Translations under genes and position numbers: made by a program
Part shown: positions 35,358-43,807 of the stretch, one piece after another
Position numbering within the stretch: position 1 is the first letter of the stretch
How the letters are laid out: every line of letters begins with the position of its first letter
The notes under the pieces: generated by a model
The model's database searches: none
Seen by the model: the letters and a program-made list of their open reading frames with translations, nothing else
Told to the model about the DNA's origin: nothing
Source of the DNA: Achromobacter sp. Root83
Lineage (GTDB): Bacteria; Pseudomonadota; Gammaproteobacteria; Burkholderiales; Burkholderiaceae_B
Direction of reading: 5' to 3'
Assembly: GCF_001428845.1 (NCBI RefSeq)
Contig: NZ_LMIU01000022.1
Location: forward strand, 431,029 to 495,028
Length of the DNA: 64,000 bases

Positions 35358-36287
35358 TCAATCTCTCAGGTCCAGCCGGGTCGACGTGATCTCTTCCTCG
35401 GGCAGGTCCAGCTTGGCTGGCGTGCGCGAGGCGCCGCCGGATTGGGGCGCGGCGTCCGCCGCTGCAGGGGTGCGCTGCGGCGGCGGCGCGATGCGCCCGT
35501 TCGCCTGACTGCCGGCGGCCGGCGGCCTGCTGGCCGTCCCCGGTACGCCCGACCCGGCCGGGCGAGCGGGCGTTCCGGGCTTGGCGGGCTTGCCCGCCTT
35601 GCCGCCCGCGGCTGGCGCCGGCGGCGGATAGACGCCGTGCACCCGCAGCGATTCCAGATAGCCCGGCGGATACAGCGCTTCGTCGGCGAACGGCTTGGCG
35701 CGCGGGTTCATGCCGGCCACCGTCTTCACGTCGCCACGGCGCATGCGGCCATCCTGCGTGTAGACAAAGCGCTCGACCCGGGCGCCCTTCGGAAAATCGA
35801 AAGTCATGGCGCTGCCGCCGTCCTGCACCAGCACAGCGGGCCGGTCGCGGCAGTTGCCGAGCTCCCAGGACAGCACATCGGCCCCTTCGATCGCCAGCAC
35901 GGTGTAGCGATAGTCGCAATTGCGCCGCTGCGTCTCGATGACCACCACCGTGCGCGCGCCGATATTCTCGGTGCGGGCGATGCGGGCCGCGTCCACATTG
36001 TTCAAGGGGATCACGCGCTGGCTGCCCGACAGCTTGACCGAGAACCGGGTTCCTTCGCGGCGCAAGGTGCCTTCGCCGCCGCTCTGCAGCGCAAACTGCC
36101 CGATCTCGGTGCCGAACAGGGCGGCGGTGTCCACGCCATAGGTGTACCCGCCCCGGGAATTGGTCTTGACGGCGCAAGCGCTCAACCCTCCCAGGAGCAG
36201 CAGCGCGGCCAGCAGCCGCAGTGCCAGCGGGCGCAGGGAGGGCGGTCGGACGAAAAGCGGAGACAACAAAAGCAGGCGCATCGACAT
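35358..36287 (-). CDS. Lipoprotein with Pro/Ala-rich C-terminus, function unknown
   Basis: A protein of about 309 residues. The signal sequence ends in a lipobox (LLGGLSAC, cysteine about residue 38), so the mature protein should be lipid-anchored. A globular region follows (about 45-215) with FGTEIGQFALQSGGEGTLRREG and CDYRYTVLAIEGADVLSW. The C-terminal about 80 residues are low-complexity Pro/Ala/Gly/Lys. The start is uncertain: ATG at 36287 or 36281, or a GTG at 36314, and none has a strong ribosome binding site. It is the first gene of the three-gene envelope group down to 33288. Confidence 0.75.
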   Translation of the reverse strand: MSMRLLLLSPLFVRPPSLRPLALRLLAALLLLGGLSACAVKTNSRGGYTYGVDTAALFGTEIGQFALQSGGEGTLRREGTRFSVKLSGSQRVIPLNNVDAARIARTENIGARTVVVIETQRRNCDYRYTVLAIEGADVLSWELGNCRDRPAVLVQDGGSAMTFDFPKGARVERFVYTQDGRMRRGDVKTVAGMNPRAKPFADEALYPPGYLESLRVHGVYPPPAPAAGGKAGKPAKPGTPARPAGSGVPGTASRPPAAGSQANGRIAPPPQRTPAAADAAPQSGGASRTPAKLDLPEEEITSTRLDLRD

Positions 36288-36438
36288 CGTGGTCACGGGA
36301 AATGCAGCCGCCACCGGCGCGAAAGCCCTTGGGCATTCCCCCGCCGGCAGGGGCTGGTTTCGTCAAAGCCCTGCAATGTATCTCAAAGTTACAACGCAGG
36401 AACAGGCTTGTTTCAATTCCGCCATGCCGCAAGCGGCC

Positions 36439-36909
36439 TTATTTAGCGGGTTTCGCTGCGCCCTGGCTCAGTTCCAACGCGTCTTTCAGCACCTGGCCGG
36501 CGCTGTGACGGATGGCCGACACGCAACGCGCGACGATGGCGCGCAGCAGTTCCGGGGCGGGAAGCTTGTCCGGCGCGGCCACGAAACTCTCGATCGACGC
36601 CGACACGCGTCCGGCCGTGGGGCCGCTGGCCGCCTGCACGCTCAGCTTGACGGCCTTGCAACCGTGGTTGACCGCGTTGACCACCTCCAACAGTTGCAGA
36701 CGGGTCACGCCCAGCTCGTTCGCGTCGACAAAGCTGGGATAGACCAGGCGCATGAACTCCGGATCGGATTCCGACAGGCTGAAGAACATGGTGCCCAGAT
36801 CGGGATGGCGGAACAGCACATCGCCATCATCGTCGACGCGGGCGACGAGGCCCAGTTCTTCCTGGACGACGCTTTGATAAAGGGCGGCAAGCGGGGTGAG
36901 GTTGGACAT
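36439..36909 (-). CDS. Small acidic cytoplasmic protein, YbjN/secretion-chaperone-like, function unknown
   Basis: A 156-residue protein starting MSNLTPLAALYQSVVQEELG. The N-terminal part (to about residue 85) has the alternating strand/helix pattern of YbjN and type III chaperone-like proteins (RVDDDGDVLFRHPDLGTMFF, DPEFMRLVYPSF). The C-terminal half is helical and mostly charged. No signal or membrane segment is visible. It is divergent from the membrane protein gene at 37087 and shares a 177-bp upstream region containing a long inverted repeat. Structure-level resemblance only; no function assigned. Confidence 0.75.
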   Translation of the reverse strand: MSNLTPLAALYQSVVQEELGLVARVDDDGDVLFRHPDLGTMFFSLSESDPEFMRLVYPSFVDANELGVTRLQLLEVVNAVNHGCKAVKLSVQAASGPTAGRVSASIESFVAAPDKLPAPELLRAIVARCVSAIRHSAGQVLKDALELSQGAAKPAK

Positions 36910-36978
36910 GCTGGAACGCTCCGTGTGGATGATGGCGGCGGGACAATCCGCGCCCTTGCCGACTGCTACGCCCCGGCC

Positions 36979-37027
36979 CGGAAAAGGTTCGGAAAATCTT
37001 CCGCGAAAAAAAATCGAACCTTTTCCG
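36979..37027. promoter_or_regulatory. Perfect 13-bp inverted repeat between divergent genes
   Basis: CGGAAAAGGTTCG (36979-36991) is repeated inverted as CGAACCTTTTCCG (37015-37027). Between the arms lies a smaller hairpin GGAAAATCTTCC and an A8 run. It sits in the control region shared by the genes at 36909 (minus) and 37087 (plus), so it is better read as an operator than as a terminator. Confidence 0.6.
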
Positions 37028-37086
37028 CCGCCAGGCGTAGCCATCCATGCAGGCACCCCGCCTACCCCATCCGAAAAGGAAAGACC

Positions 37087-37674
37087 ATGCAAGGAAAAGA
37101 GCTGCGCGACGTGCTGACGCTGGCCAAAACCCACGGCAGCCGCTGGGCCTCCGTTGCCGTCACCCGGGTCAATCGCGGCGACGCGGTGGCCGCACTGCTG
37201 TTTCTGCTGGCCACCACCGTGTTCTCGGTGATCACCGTGCGCATGATGGGTTCGCAGGTCGGTATCAGCTTCTACGACCTGCTGCGCCTGCTCAACGGCG
37301 GCGACGTGCAGGGCGCGATGGCTGGCCAGGGCTCGGGCGCTGGCATCTACGCGCTGCTGTGGCTGCTGGCCGTGGCCGGTCCCCTGCTGCCCTCTCTGCT
37401 GCCGCAACGCGCCGCCAGGCTGGGCTACTTCGTGCCGCTGGCGCTATGGGGCATCACCCTGGCCGGCGTCATCTCCGAAGTGCGCGAATTCATGAACGCC
37501 AGCCGCCAACTGGCCGGCTTCATGGGCAATTCGCGCGGCAGCCGCAACATGGCGCAGGACGTGGCCTCGACCATCTGGAACAGCCTGAGCTTCGGGTTCG
37601 GCCTTTATCTGTCGCTTGCAATCGCGCTGGGCTTCGCCGTCCGCGGCGTCATGATCCTGCGCCGGCGCGCTTGA
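37087..37674 (+). CDS. Four-helix inner-membrane protein, function unknown
   Basis: A 195-residue protein with four predicted helices: AVAALLFLLATTVFSVITV, YALLWLLAVAGPLLPSLL, LGYFVPLALWGITLAGVI and FGFGLYLSLAIALGFAVRG. Its short N-terminus (MQGKELRDVLTLAKTHG) is cytoplasmic, and the C-terminus ends in RRR. A GGAAAG ribosome binding site precedes the ATG. A terminator at 37695 separates it from the sigma-factor operon, so it is probably transcribed alone from the inverted-repeat promoter region. No family recognised. Confidence 0.8.
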   Translation: MQGKELRDVLTLAKTHGSRWASVAVTRVNRGDAVAALLFLLATTVFSVITVRMMGSQVGISFYDLLRLLNGGDVQGAMAGQGSGAGIYALLWLLAVAGPLLPSLLPQRAARLGYFVPLALWGITLAGVISEVREFMNASRQLAGFMGNSRGSRNMAQDVASTIWNSLSFGFGLYLSLAIALGFAVRGVMILRRRA

Positions 37675-37694
37675 TTTTCTGGCGATGCACGGCT

Positions 37695-37735
37695 AAGGTG
37701 CCGTCGCCCCCGTTCCGAGGGCGCCGGCACCTTTT
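37695..37735 (+). terminator. Rho-independent terminator before the sigma-factor operon
   Basis: Long stem AAGGTGCCG-tCGCCC / GGGCGc-CGGCACCTTTT with a 9-nt loop, ending in four T. It follows the membrane protein gene by 20 bp and precedes the sigma-factor ATG by 49 bp. Confidence 0.85.
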
Positions 37736-37784
37736 CGCCGATGGGCAGACCTTCCACGTCCAGCCCGGCACCAGAATCTGAATC

Positions 37785-38450
37785 ATGAATACGCTCGACC
37801 CCAAGCGCTACGTCATCAACAACGTCGACGCGCTCCTGCGCATCATGCATGCCGATCCGCGTTATGCGCTGGACTTCCGCAACAAGGCCGAGCAGCACAT
37901 CACGCTCAAGCTGCGCAAGAAGTTCTTCAACACTTCGCCCGACGGCGTCATCGATGCCTTCAACAGCGCGTTGTTGAAATTCCTGCAGACGCGCACGTTC
38001 CGCGACGAGGGCTTCCTGCACGGCCAGCCCGCCGAAGGCTGGGCCGCGCACGAACTGGCGCTGAGCAAGCTTGGGGGCTATCTGTACCGCGGTTCTCTGC
38101 ACGAGCTCATCCAGGCGCATCGCCGCACCCGTCACGAAGTGCAATGGAAGGCGCCGCCCGACGATGGCGCCGACGCCGCCAGCGCCTTCGACGAGGCCGA
38201 GGACCTGGGCGACCCCTCGCCCTTCGCCGACCCCGCCCGCGCCTACGAACACCTGTCGGTCGTCAAGCGCATGCGCGATTGCCTCAACAAACTCAGCGAC
38301 ACCCTGCGCGCCACGATGTTCCTGTATCTGGACGAGATGCCGATGGAACAGATCGCGAAACTGCAGGACCTGCACGTGCCCACCGTCAAGAGCCGATTGC
38401 ACGCCGCGCGCAAGCTCGTGGCCGAATGCACGCGCAAAGGAATGGACTGA
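37785..38450 (+). CDS. ECF-like RNA polymerase sigma factor
   Basis: A 221-residue sigma-70 family protein. The N-terminal half (about 25-110) would be region 2, with RNKAEQHITLKLRKKFFNTSPDGVIDAFNSALLKF, though it is divergent from typical ECF sigma factors. The C-terminal region 4 is clear: CLNKLSDTLRATMFLYLDEMPMEQIAKL with the helix-turn-helix VPTVKSRLHAARKLV (about 170-215). A Pro/Asp-rich linker joins the two. Its stop is 2 bp from the start of an anti-sigma gene. Sigma factors of this type respond to envelope signals through a membrane anti-sigma factor. Confidence 0.9.
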   Translation: MNTLDPKRYVINNVDALLRIMHADPRYALDFRNKAEQHITLKLRKKFFNTSPDGVIDAFNSALLKFLQTRTFRDEGFLHGQPAEGWAAHELALSKLGGYLYRGSLHELIQAHRRTRHEVQWKAPPDDGADAASAFDEAEDLGDPSPFADPARAYEHLSVVKRMRDCLNKLSDTLRATMFLYLDEMPMEQIAKLQDLHVPTVKSRLHAARKLVAECTRKGMD

Positions 38451-38452
38451 CC

Positions 38453-39061
38453 ATGCCTGAAGACAAAGTACTGTCCTACCTGTCCGGAGAACTGGACCCC
38501 GCCGCGCGCCGCGCCTTTGAAGCCGAACTGGCGCGCGACCCCGCGCTTCGGGCCGAGGTCGACGATTGGCGCTGGCTGGCCCAGGCGCGCCAACTGGCGC
38601 ACAACGAGATCGGCCAGGCCGACCGCGATAGCGCGTTTCTGCGCGCGCTGGCCGCGAGCGCGCCCGCCACATCCGCGCCACGATCCGCCGGACGCCGCCT
38701 GTGGCAGTGGATCTGGCCCACGCCCTCCGGCCTGCTGATGCCGCTGGGCTGGGCGCTGGCCATCATGTTGTCCGTTGTGGTGGTGCTGCAAGCGCCGCGC
38801 GAGGACGTATTTTCCGATGGCGTGGCAACGCGCGGCGGCGGCGCCTGCCCCCGCCTCGCGGTGGATCTTCCCGACGGCGTCACGGCCCGGCAATTACGCA
38901 ACACCCTGTCCCAGTACGCCGTGTCCATCGTCTCGGGACCGGACGAGGACGGCCGCTTCGTACTGGCGTCCACCCGCGAATCCTCGTTGCGCGACGCCGC
39001 CTCGGCGCTGGGCGCGCTATCCGCAACGCCCGCGCCGGCCGGCGCGTGCCCGCGGCCGTGA
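38453..39061 (+). CDS. Membrane anti-sigma factor
   Basis: A 202-residue protein. The N-terminal cytoplasmic part (1-60) begins EDKVLSYLSGELDPAARRAFEAELARDPALRAEV, the typical anti-sigma helix pattern, but lacks the HxxxCxxC zinc motif. One membrane helix follows (about 93-112, LLMPLGWALAIMLSVVVVL). The periplasmic part (113-202) has a small folded domain with LPDGVTARQLRNTLSQYAVSIVSG. It lies 2 bp after the sigma gene and overlaps the next gene by GTGA, so the three are translated together. The caspase-like product could act on it; this is a hypothesis. Confidence 0.88.
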   Translation: MPEDKVLSYLSGELDPAARRAFEAELARDPALRAEVDDWRWLAQARQLAHNEIGQADRDSAFLRALAASAPATSAPRSAGRRLWQWIWPTPSGLLMPLGWALAIMLSVVVVLQAPREDVFSDGVATRGGGACPRLAVDLPDGVTARQLRNTLSQYAVSIVSGPDEDGRFVLASTRESSLRDAASALGALSATPAPAGACPRP

Positions 39062-40497
39062 AGACGATCGTGACGGCGCCGGGCAGCCAGAAACGCTCGA
39101 CACGCCGGCGCCTGCTGACCGCGGCGCTTGGCGCCGGCCTGCTGGCCCTGCACGCAAGCGGCGGCACCAACCCCGCGCCGGCGCCGGTCCCCGCCAAGCG
39201 GCGGTACGCGCTGGTCATCGGCAACGCACGCTATGCCGTTGCCGCCAACACCCTGGCCAATCCGGTGAACGACGCGCGTCTCGTGGGCGATTCGCTGCGC
39301 AAGCGCGACTTCGATGTCACCGTGCTGACCGACCTCACCACCGCGCAGATGGAAGCCGCGGTCGACGAGTTCGCGGCGCGCGCCACGGGCGCGGACCTGG
39401 CCATGCTCTACTTCGCCGGCCACGCCGTGGCGCTGGACGACGTGAACTATCTATTCGGCGTCGAACTGCCCTTGCCGCTGGGCGAGGTGCGCATCAGCAC
39501 GGCGCAGCAAAGTTCGCTAAGCATGCGGCGCGTGTCGCAAACGCTGCGCCGCGCCCAGATCCGGGCGCGGCTGCTGGTACTGGACGCCTGCCGCACCAAC
39601 CTGACGCGCGGCGCGTCCAGCGCCGGTCTGATCCACACCGTGCCCGCGGGCGGCGAGTTGATTGCGTTTTCGACACAACCCGGCGCCACGGCCGAAGACG
39701 GCTTCGGCCGCGACGGACCGCGCCACAGCCCCTACGCCTTCTACTTCGCGCAAGGACTGGACGCGATGCCCGCGTCCGCGCCCGTCGAGAACTTCTTCAA
39801 GCAGCTCACCGGCGACGTGCAGGTGGCCACCGCCCACAGGCAGATCCCCCACTACGCCAGCAGCCTCGTCGGCACGGTCACCTTCACCAGCCTGGCCGAT
39901 GGCCAGACGCCCGCGGTGCCCGGCGGCCATGCCGCGCAGCCAGGGCGCGGCCCCTCTCCCACGCTGGGGCGCGACCTGATCAAGGACCGCATGAGCGCGT
40001 GGGAGTATGAGATCGAACGCGGCGCGCAGTACCTGGATGAACCCCGGCTGGAATCGCTCACCGCGCGCGCCCGGGCGGGCGACGTGGTGGCCATGACCAC
40101 CTTGGGCCTGATTGCCGAAAACGGCGATCACGTCGAACAGAATTACAAGACCGCCGCGCTCTGGTATCAGCGCGCGGCCGACCAGGGCTTCGCGCCCGCG
40201 CAGACCTATCTGGGCGAACTCGCCGGCATGGGCCGGGGCGTGGCCAAGAACTACAACGTGGCCGAGCGGCTGTTTCGCGAGGCCGCCGAGGCCGGGCACC
40301 GCCGCGCCGCCCTGAATCTGCTGGACTTGAAGGTGCGCATGGGCCAGCCGCTAGACCCGCGCGAATGGGCGACGGTGCTGCAGGATGCGGCGCGCAACCC
40401 GCCGGGGTTTCCGCTGCCCGGCATGCCGCCCATCCAGGGCATGCCGGACATGCCCTGGATGCGGGCGCTGGGCGGGCGCTTGCCGGGCCAGCCCTGA
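39058..40497 (+). CDS. Secreted caspase-family (peptidase C14) protein with SEL1 repeats
   Basis: A 479-residue protein. The N-terminus (residues 1-36) has STRRRLLTAALGAGLLAL, a twin-arginine-like signal, so export is likely. The caspase fold follows: RYALVIGNARY (strand 1), NPVNDARLVGDSL, the catalytic histidine in YFAGHAV (H122) and cysteine in VLDACRTN (C178), then FSTQPGATAEDG. SEL1 repeats occupy about residues 340-425 (AMTTLGLIAENG, AALWYQRAADQGFAPAQTYLGELAGMGRGV). A Pro/Met-rich tail ends the protein. The start is a GTG overlapping the anti-sigma stop. Bacterial caspase homologues cleave after basic residues in most studied cases; the substrate here is unknown. Confidence 0.92.
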   Translation: MKTIVTAPGSQKRSTRRRLLTAALGAGLLALHASGGTNPAPAPVPAKRRYALVIGNARYAVAANTLANPVNDARLVGDSLRKRDFDVTVLTDLTTAQMEAAVDEFAARATGADLAMLYFAGHAVALDDVNYLFGVELPLPLGEVRISTAQQSSLSMRRVSQTLRRAQIRARLLVLDACRTNLTRGASSAGLIHTVPAGGELIAFSTQPGATAEDGFGRDGPRHSPYAFYFAQGLDAMPASAPVENFFKQLTGDVQVATAHRQIPHYASSLVGTVTFTSLADGQTPAVPGGHAAQPGRGPSPTLGRDLIKDRMSAWEYEIERGAQYLDEPRLESLTARARAGDVVAMTTLGLIAENGDHVEQNYKTAALWYQRAADQGFAPAQTYLGELAGMGRGVAKNYNVAERLFREAAEAGHRRAALNLLDLKVRMGQPLDPREWATVLQDAARNPPGFPLPGMPPIQGMPDMPWMRALGGRLPGQP

Positions 40498-40582
40498 TTC
40501 CGGAGACGGCGCGGCGGCGGCCGCCCGGCGCGGCCCGGCGATCGGCTAGGATGGAGGCGTTGTCCATCGGAAGGAGCGCTCC

Positions 40583-40972
40583 ATGCCATCACTGAGACAC
40601 TACGCCTGCGCGGCAGCCTTGGCCGCTGCCCTGCCCTTCGCGGCGCACGCCGAAAGCATCACCCTGCAAGTCGCACAGGCCACCGCCGGCGCCGATCCGC
40701 ACACCAACGCCCGGGTCGTGGACATCCAGCTCAAGCCGGAAAGCGGCAAGGCCCTGGCCGATTTCACCCGTGACCGCGTCGGCAAGCGCATTCAGCTACG
40801 GTCGGGCGGCGTCATGCTCTCCTCGGCCACCCTCATGAGCCCGCTGGAAGGTGACAGCCTGCGCATCACCGCCGGCCAGCACGGGTTCGCCGGAAAAACC
40901 GCCGAAGAGATCGCCCAAGGCATCATGAAGGATGGCGGGCTGACGGTGGACGACGAAAACACCGCCAAGTAG
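40583..40972 (+). CDS. Small secreted protein with SecD periplasmic-domain resemblance
   Basis: A 129-residue protein with a signal peptide (about 1-23, AALPFAAHAES). The mature part has LKPESGKALADFTRDRVGKRIQLRSGGVMLSSATLMSPLEGDSLRI, which follows the pattern of the SecD P1 head region (residue helix, then a Gly-containing strand and a pro-segment). The resemblance is at the level of motif spacing. It is the first gene after the sigma operon (85-bp gap) and has an AAGGAG ribosome binding site. The lipoprotein at 60169 shows the same type of domain. Confidence 0.75.
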   Translation: MPSLRHYACAAALAAALPFAAHAESITLQVAQATAGADPHTNARVVDIQLKPESGKALADFTRDRVGKRIQLRSGGVMLSSATLMSPLEGDSLRITAGQHGFAGKTAEEIAQGIMKDGGLTVDDENTAK

Positions 40973-40985
40973 CGCCGCGCCCCGG

Positions 40986-42191
40986 TCAGTTCGCGATCTC
41001 GAACAGGCCGGCCGCGCCCATGCCGCCGCCGACGCACATCGTGACCACGGCATAGCGCACGCCGCGCCGGCGGCCCTCGATCAGTGCGTGGCCCGCCATC
41101 CGGGCGCCCGACATGCCGTACGGGTGCCCGATGGAGATCGCCCCGCCGTTGACGTTGAGCCGTTCGTCCGGAATGCCAAGCTGGTCGCGGCAGTAAAGCA
41201 CCTGGCATGCGAAGGCTTCATTCAGTTCCCAAAGCCCGATGTCGTCTACCGTCAGCCCATGGTGCGCCAGCAGGCGCGGGACGGCAAGGACGGGCCCGAT
41301 GCCCATCTCTTCCGGCCCGCAGCCGGCCACGGCCATGCCCCGATACGTGCCCAGCGGCGCAAGCCCGCGCCGACGCGCCGCGCTGGCCTCCATGATCACG
41401 CACGCCGACGCGCCGTCCGACAGTTGCGACGAGTTCCCCGCCGTGATGTGCTGCCCCGATTCCAGGCGCTGGCCGCCCTTGAACACGGGTTGCAGGCGCT
41501 CGAGGTTTTCCAACGTGGTTTCAGGCCGGTTGCCTTCGTCGCGGCTCAGCGTGATGGTCTTGATGGATTCCTCTCCGGTCGCGCGATCCGTCAGGCGCAT
41601 CGCGACGGTCAGCGGCACGATTTCATCATCAAAGCGGCCGGCGGCCTGCGCGGCGGCGGTGCGCTGCTGCGACCGCAGCGCATAAGCGTCTTGCGCGGCC
41701 CGCTCGATGCCATAGCGGCTGGCGACGATCTCCGCTGTCTCCAGCATGCTCATGAAGATCTCGGGCTGTTCACGCATGAGATCGGCGTCGAACCAGCGGC
41801 TGCGGTTCATCGTGTCGTTCTGGACCAGCGAGATCGACTCCAGCCCGCCTGCCACCACGATATCCATGCCTTCCTGCGTGACCTGGCGGGCGCCTGCCGC
41901 GATGGCCATCAGTCCGGACGCGCATTGGCGGTCCAGCGTCATGGCAGCCACGTGCGCGGGCAGGCCCGCGCGCAACGCCGCCTGGCGCGCCACATTCATG
42001 TGCGTCGTGCCTTGCTGCAAGGCGGCGCCAAGAATCACATCCTCCACCTCGCCTGGCGCGATGCCGGCGCGCGCCACCGCGTGCGAGATCGCATGCCCGC
42101 CCAGCGTGGGCGCGGTCGTGTCGTTGAACGCGCCGCGGTACGCCCGGCCTATCGGCGTGCGGGCGGTCGAGACAATGACGGCTTCTCTCAT
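40986..42191 (-). CDS. Acetyl-CoA acyltransferase (thiolase)
   Basis: A 401-residue thiolase. The acyl-accepting cysteine is in [14 protein letters not shown] (about residue 90), the catalytic histidine in [17 protein letters not shown], and the second cysteine in [15 protein letters not shown]. It cleaves 3-oxoacyl-CoA with CoA. The length is typical of degradative thiolases. It is the last gene of the TetR-controlled operon (MaoC, SDR, thioesterase, ADH, ALDH, thiolase). Whether the substrate is linear or branched cannot be told from the sequence. Confidence 0.94.
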   Translation of the reverse strand: MREAVIVSTARTPIGRAYRGAFNDTTAPTLGGHAISHAVARAGIAPGEVEDVILGAALQQGTTHMNVARQAALRAGLPAHVAAMTLDRQCASGLMAIAAGARQVTQEGMDIVVAGGLESISLVQNDTMNRSRWFDADLMREQPEIFMSMLETAEIVASRYGIERAAQDAYALRSQQRTAAAQAAGRFDDEIVPLTVAMRLTDRATGEESIKTITLSRDEGNRPETTLENLERLQPVFKGGQRLESGQHITAGNSSQLSDGASACVIMEASAARRRGLAPLGTYRGMAVAGCGPEEMGIGPVLAVPRLLAHHGLTVDDIGLWELNEAFACQVLYCRDQLGIPDERLNVNGGAISIGHPYGMSGARMAGHALIEGRRRGVRYAVVTMCVGGGMGAAGLFEIAN

Positions 42192-42207
42192 GGTGATTCC
42201 TTGTTTG

Positions 42208-43785
42208 TCAGGGATGCCAGACGGTGTGGCTTTGTTCGCGCGCGAATTGCATGACGTAGTACGGGCCCAGTCCGCCCTTGCCGGTCATGCCCGACCCCTT
42301 CCATCCGCAGAACGTCTGGATGCCCGGCCAGGCGCCGGTGGTCGCGCCGCTCGCGCGGTTCACGTACAAGGCGCCCGCCTGGGCGCGGTTCAGAAACAGG
42401 TCGATCTCGTCCTCGTCGGCGGCGTAGCAGCCCGCCGTCAATCCGTAGTCCACCGCGTTGCCGTCATCGATCGCCGTCCGCAGGTCCGCGTACGGCTGCA
42501 CCGCGACAAACGGCAGGAACAGTTCCTGCCGATGCAGCCGGTGCGACGCCGGCAAGCCGGCGGCAACGGCGGGTTGCGCGTAGTGGCCATAAGCCAGCTC
42601 ACCCGCGCTCAAACGGCTGCCGCCCAGCGCCAGCCTGCCCGCCGCGCCCGCCTCTTCGCAGGCCGTGCGATAGCGCCGCCAGGCTCCCTCGTCGATCAGT
42701 GGGCCCATGAACACGCCGCGTTCGCGCGGATCGCCCACGGTGATCGCCCGCGCGGCCGCGCACAGCCGGTCAACAAAGGCATCGTGGACGCTGGCATGCG
42801 CATAGACCTTGGAGCCCGCCGAGCACTTCTGCCCTTGCAAGCCGAAGGCCGAACGCAGCACGCCCTGGACCGCGATGTCCAGATCCGCGCTTGCCGCGAC
42901 GTAGGTCGGGTTCTTGCCGCCCATCTCGGCGATGACCGGTTTCGCGTGACGGCCCGCCCCCACCGCCTGCAGCAGGTCCATGCCCACTTCCAGGCTGCCG
43001 GTGAAGGCGTACCCATCGATGCCCGGATGATGCGCCAGCGCCGCGCCGGTCTGCGCGCCCCCGAACACCCCGTTCACGCAGCCGCCCGGCACGCCTGCGG
43101 CATCGCAGGCGCTGAGCAGCAAGGCGCCGGTCAGCGCGGCGCGCGGCGACGGCTTGTACACAACCGTGTTGCCCGCCAGCAGGGACGCGCAGATCATGTT
43201 GACGGAAAGCGCCAACGGAAAATTGAAGGGCGCGATGACGGCGAACACGCCGTAAGGCCGCAACACGTCATGCGTGCTTTCATTGGGAAATGCGCGGGCC
43301 AGCGGCTGGCGGTAGCCGTCGCTGCGTTCCGCCTGATCGCAGTAGTAGCGGATCAGGTCCACCGCCTCTTCGGCCTCGCCCAGCGCTTCCAGGCGCGATT
43401 TCCCGATTTCGATGATGGTGCCCATCGCAAAGTCGTACTTGCGTTCGGACAGCACCGTCGCCAGCCGGCGAAGCACCTCGATGCGGGCGGCCCAGCCTTG
43501 CGCGGCCCATGACGGCTGCGCGCGCCGGGCGCTGTTGATGGCCAGCTCGACGACGTCGCCCCCCGCAGCGGGAAAGCGCCCGATCAGCAAGCGGTGGTCG
43601 ATAGGCGATAGCGCGTCCTGCAGGACATCGCCCCGCGCCGTGTGGCCGTCGAAGCGATGGAGCACATCCTGGCCCAGCATGCGCGACTGAAAATCGGGCA
43701 GCCGCCGGTCCAGCAGATCGTGCACCCCGGAGAAGTCGGTATGGATGTTCGAATAGGTAACGCGGGGCAGTTCGCGGTCGTTCAC
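42208..43785 (-). CDS. Aldehyde dehydrogenase (PutA/glutamate-semialdehyde-type)
   Basis: A 525-residue NAD(P)-dependent aldehyde dehydrogenase. [26 protein letters not shown] is the nucleotide-binding region, [10 protein letters not shown] holds the general-base glutamate and [13 protein letters not shown] the catalytic cysteine (about residue 315). The architecture is closest to the delta-1-pyrroline-5-carboxylate/glutamate-semialdehyde branch. Its place 22 bp upstream of an alcohol dehydrogenase gene suggests oxidation of an aldehyde made by that enzyme. Physiological substrate unknown. Confidence 0.9.
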   Translation of the reverse strand: MNDRELPRVTYSNIHTDFSGVHDLLDRRLPDFQSRMLGQDVLHRFDGHTARGDVLQDALSPIDHRLLIGRFPAAGGDVVELAINSARRAQPSWAAQGWAARIEVLRRLATVLSERKYDFAMGTIIEIGKSRLEALGEAEEAVDLIRYYCDQAERSDGYRQPLARAFPNESTHDVLRPYGVFAVIAPFNFPLALSVNMICASLLAGNTVVYKPSPRAALTGALLLSACDAAGVPGGCVNGVFGGAQTGAALAHHPGIDGYAFTGSLEVGMDLLQAVGAGRHAKPVIAEMGGKNPTYVAASADLDIAVQGVLRSAFGLQGQKCSAGSKVYAHASVHDAFVDRLCAAARAITVGDPRERGVFMGPLIDEGAWRRYRTACEEAGAAGRLALGGSRLSAGELAYGHYAQPAVAAGLPASHRLHRQELFLPFVAVQPYADLRTAIDDGNAVDYGLTAGCYAADEDEIDLFLNRAQAGALYVNRASGATTGAWPGIQTFCGWKGSGMTGKGGLGPYYVMQFAREQSHTVWHP

Positions 43786-43807
43786 GGTCTATCCTCCCGG
43801 GCGGCGT

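Noticed and set aside
37695..37735. Hairpin considered as an operator of the sigma-factor operon
   Set aside because: The long stem followed by T residues and its position after a stop codon fit a terminator better.
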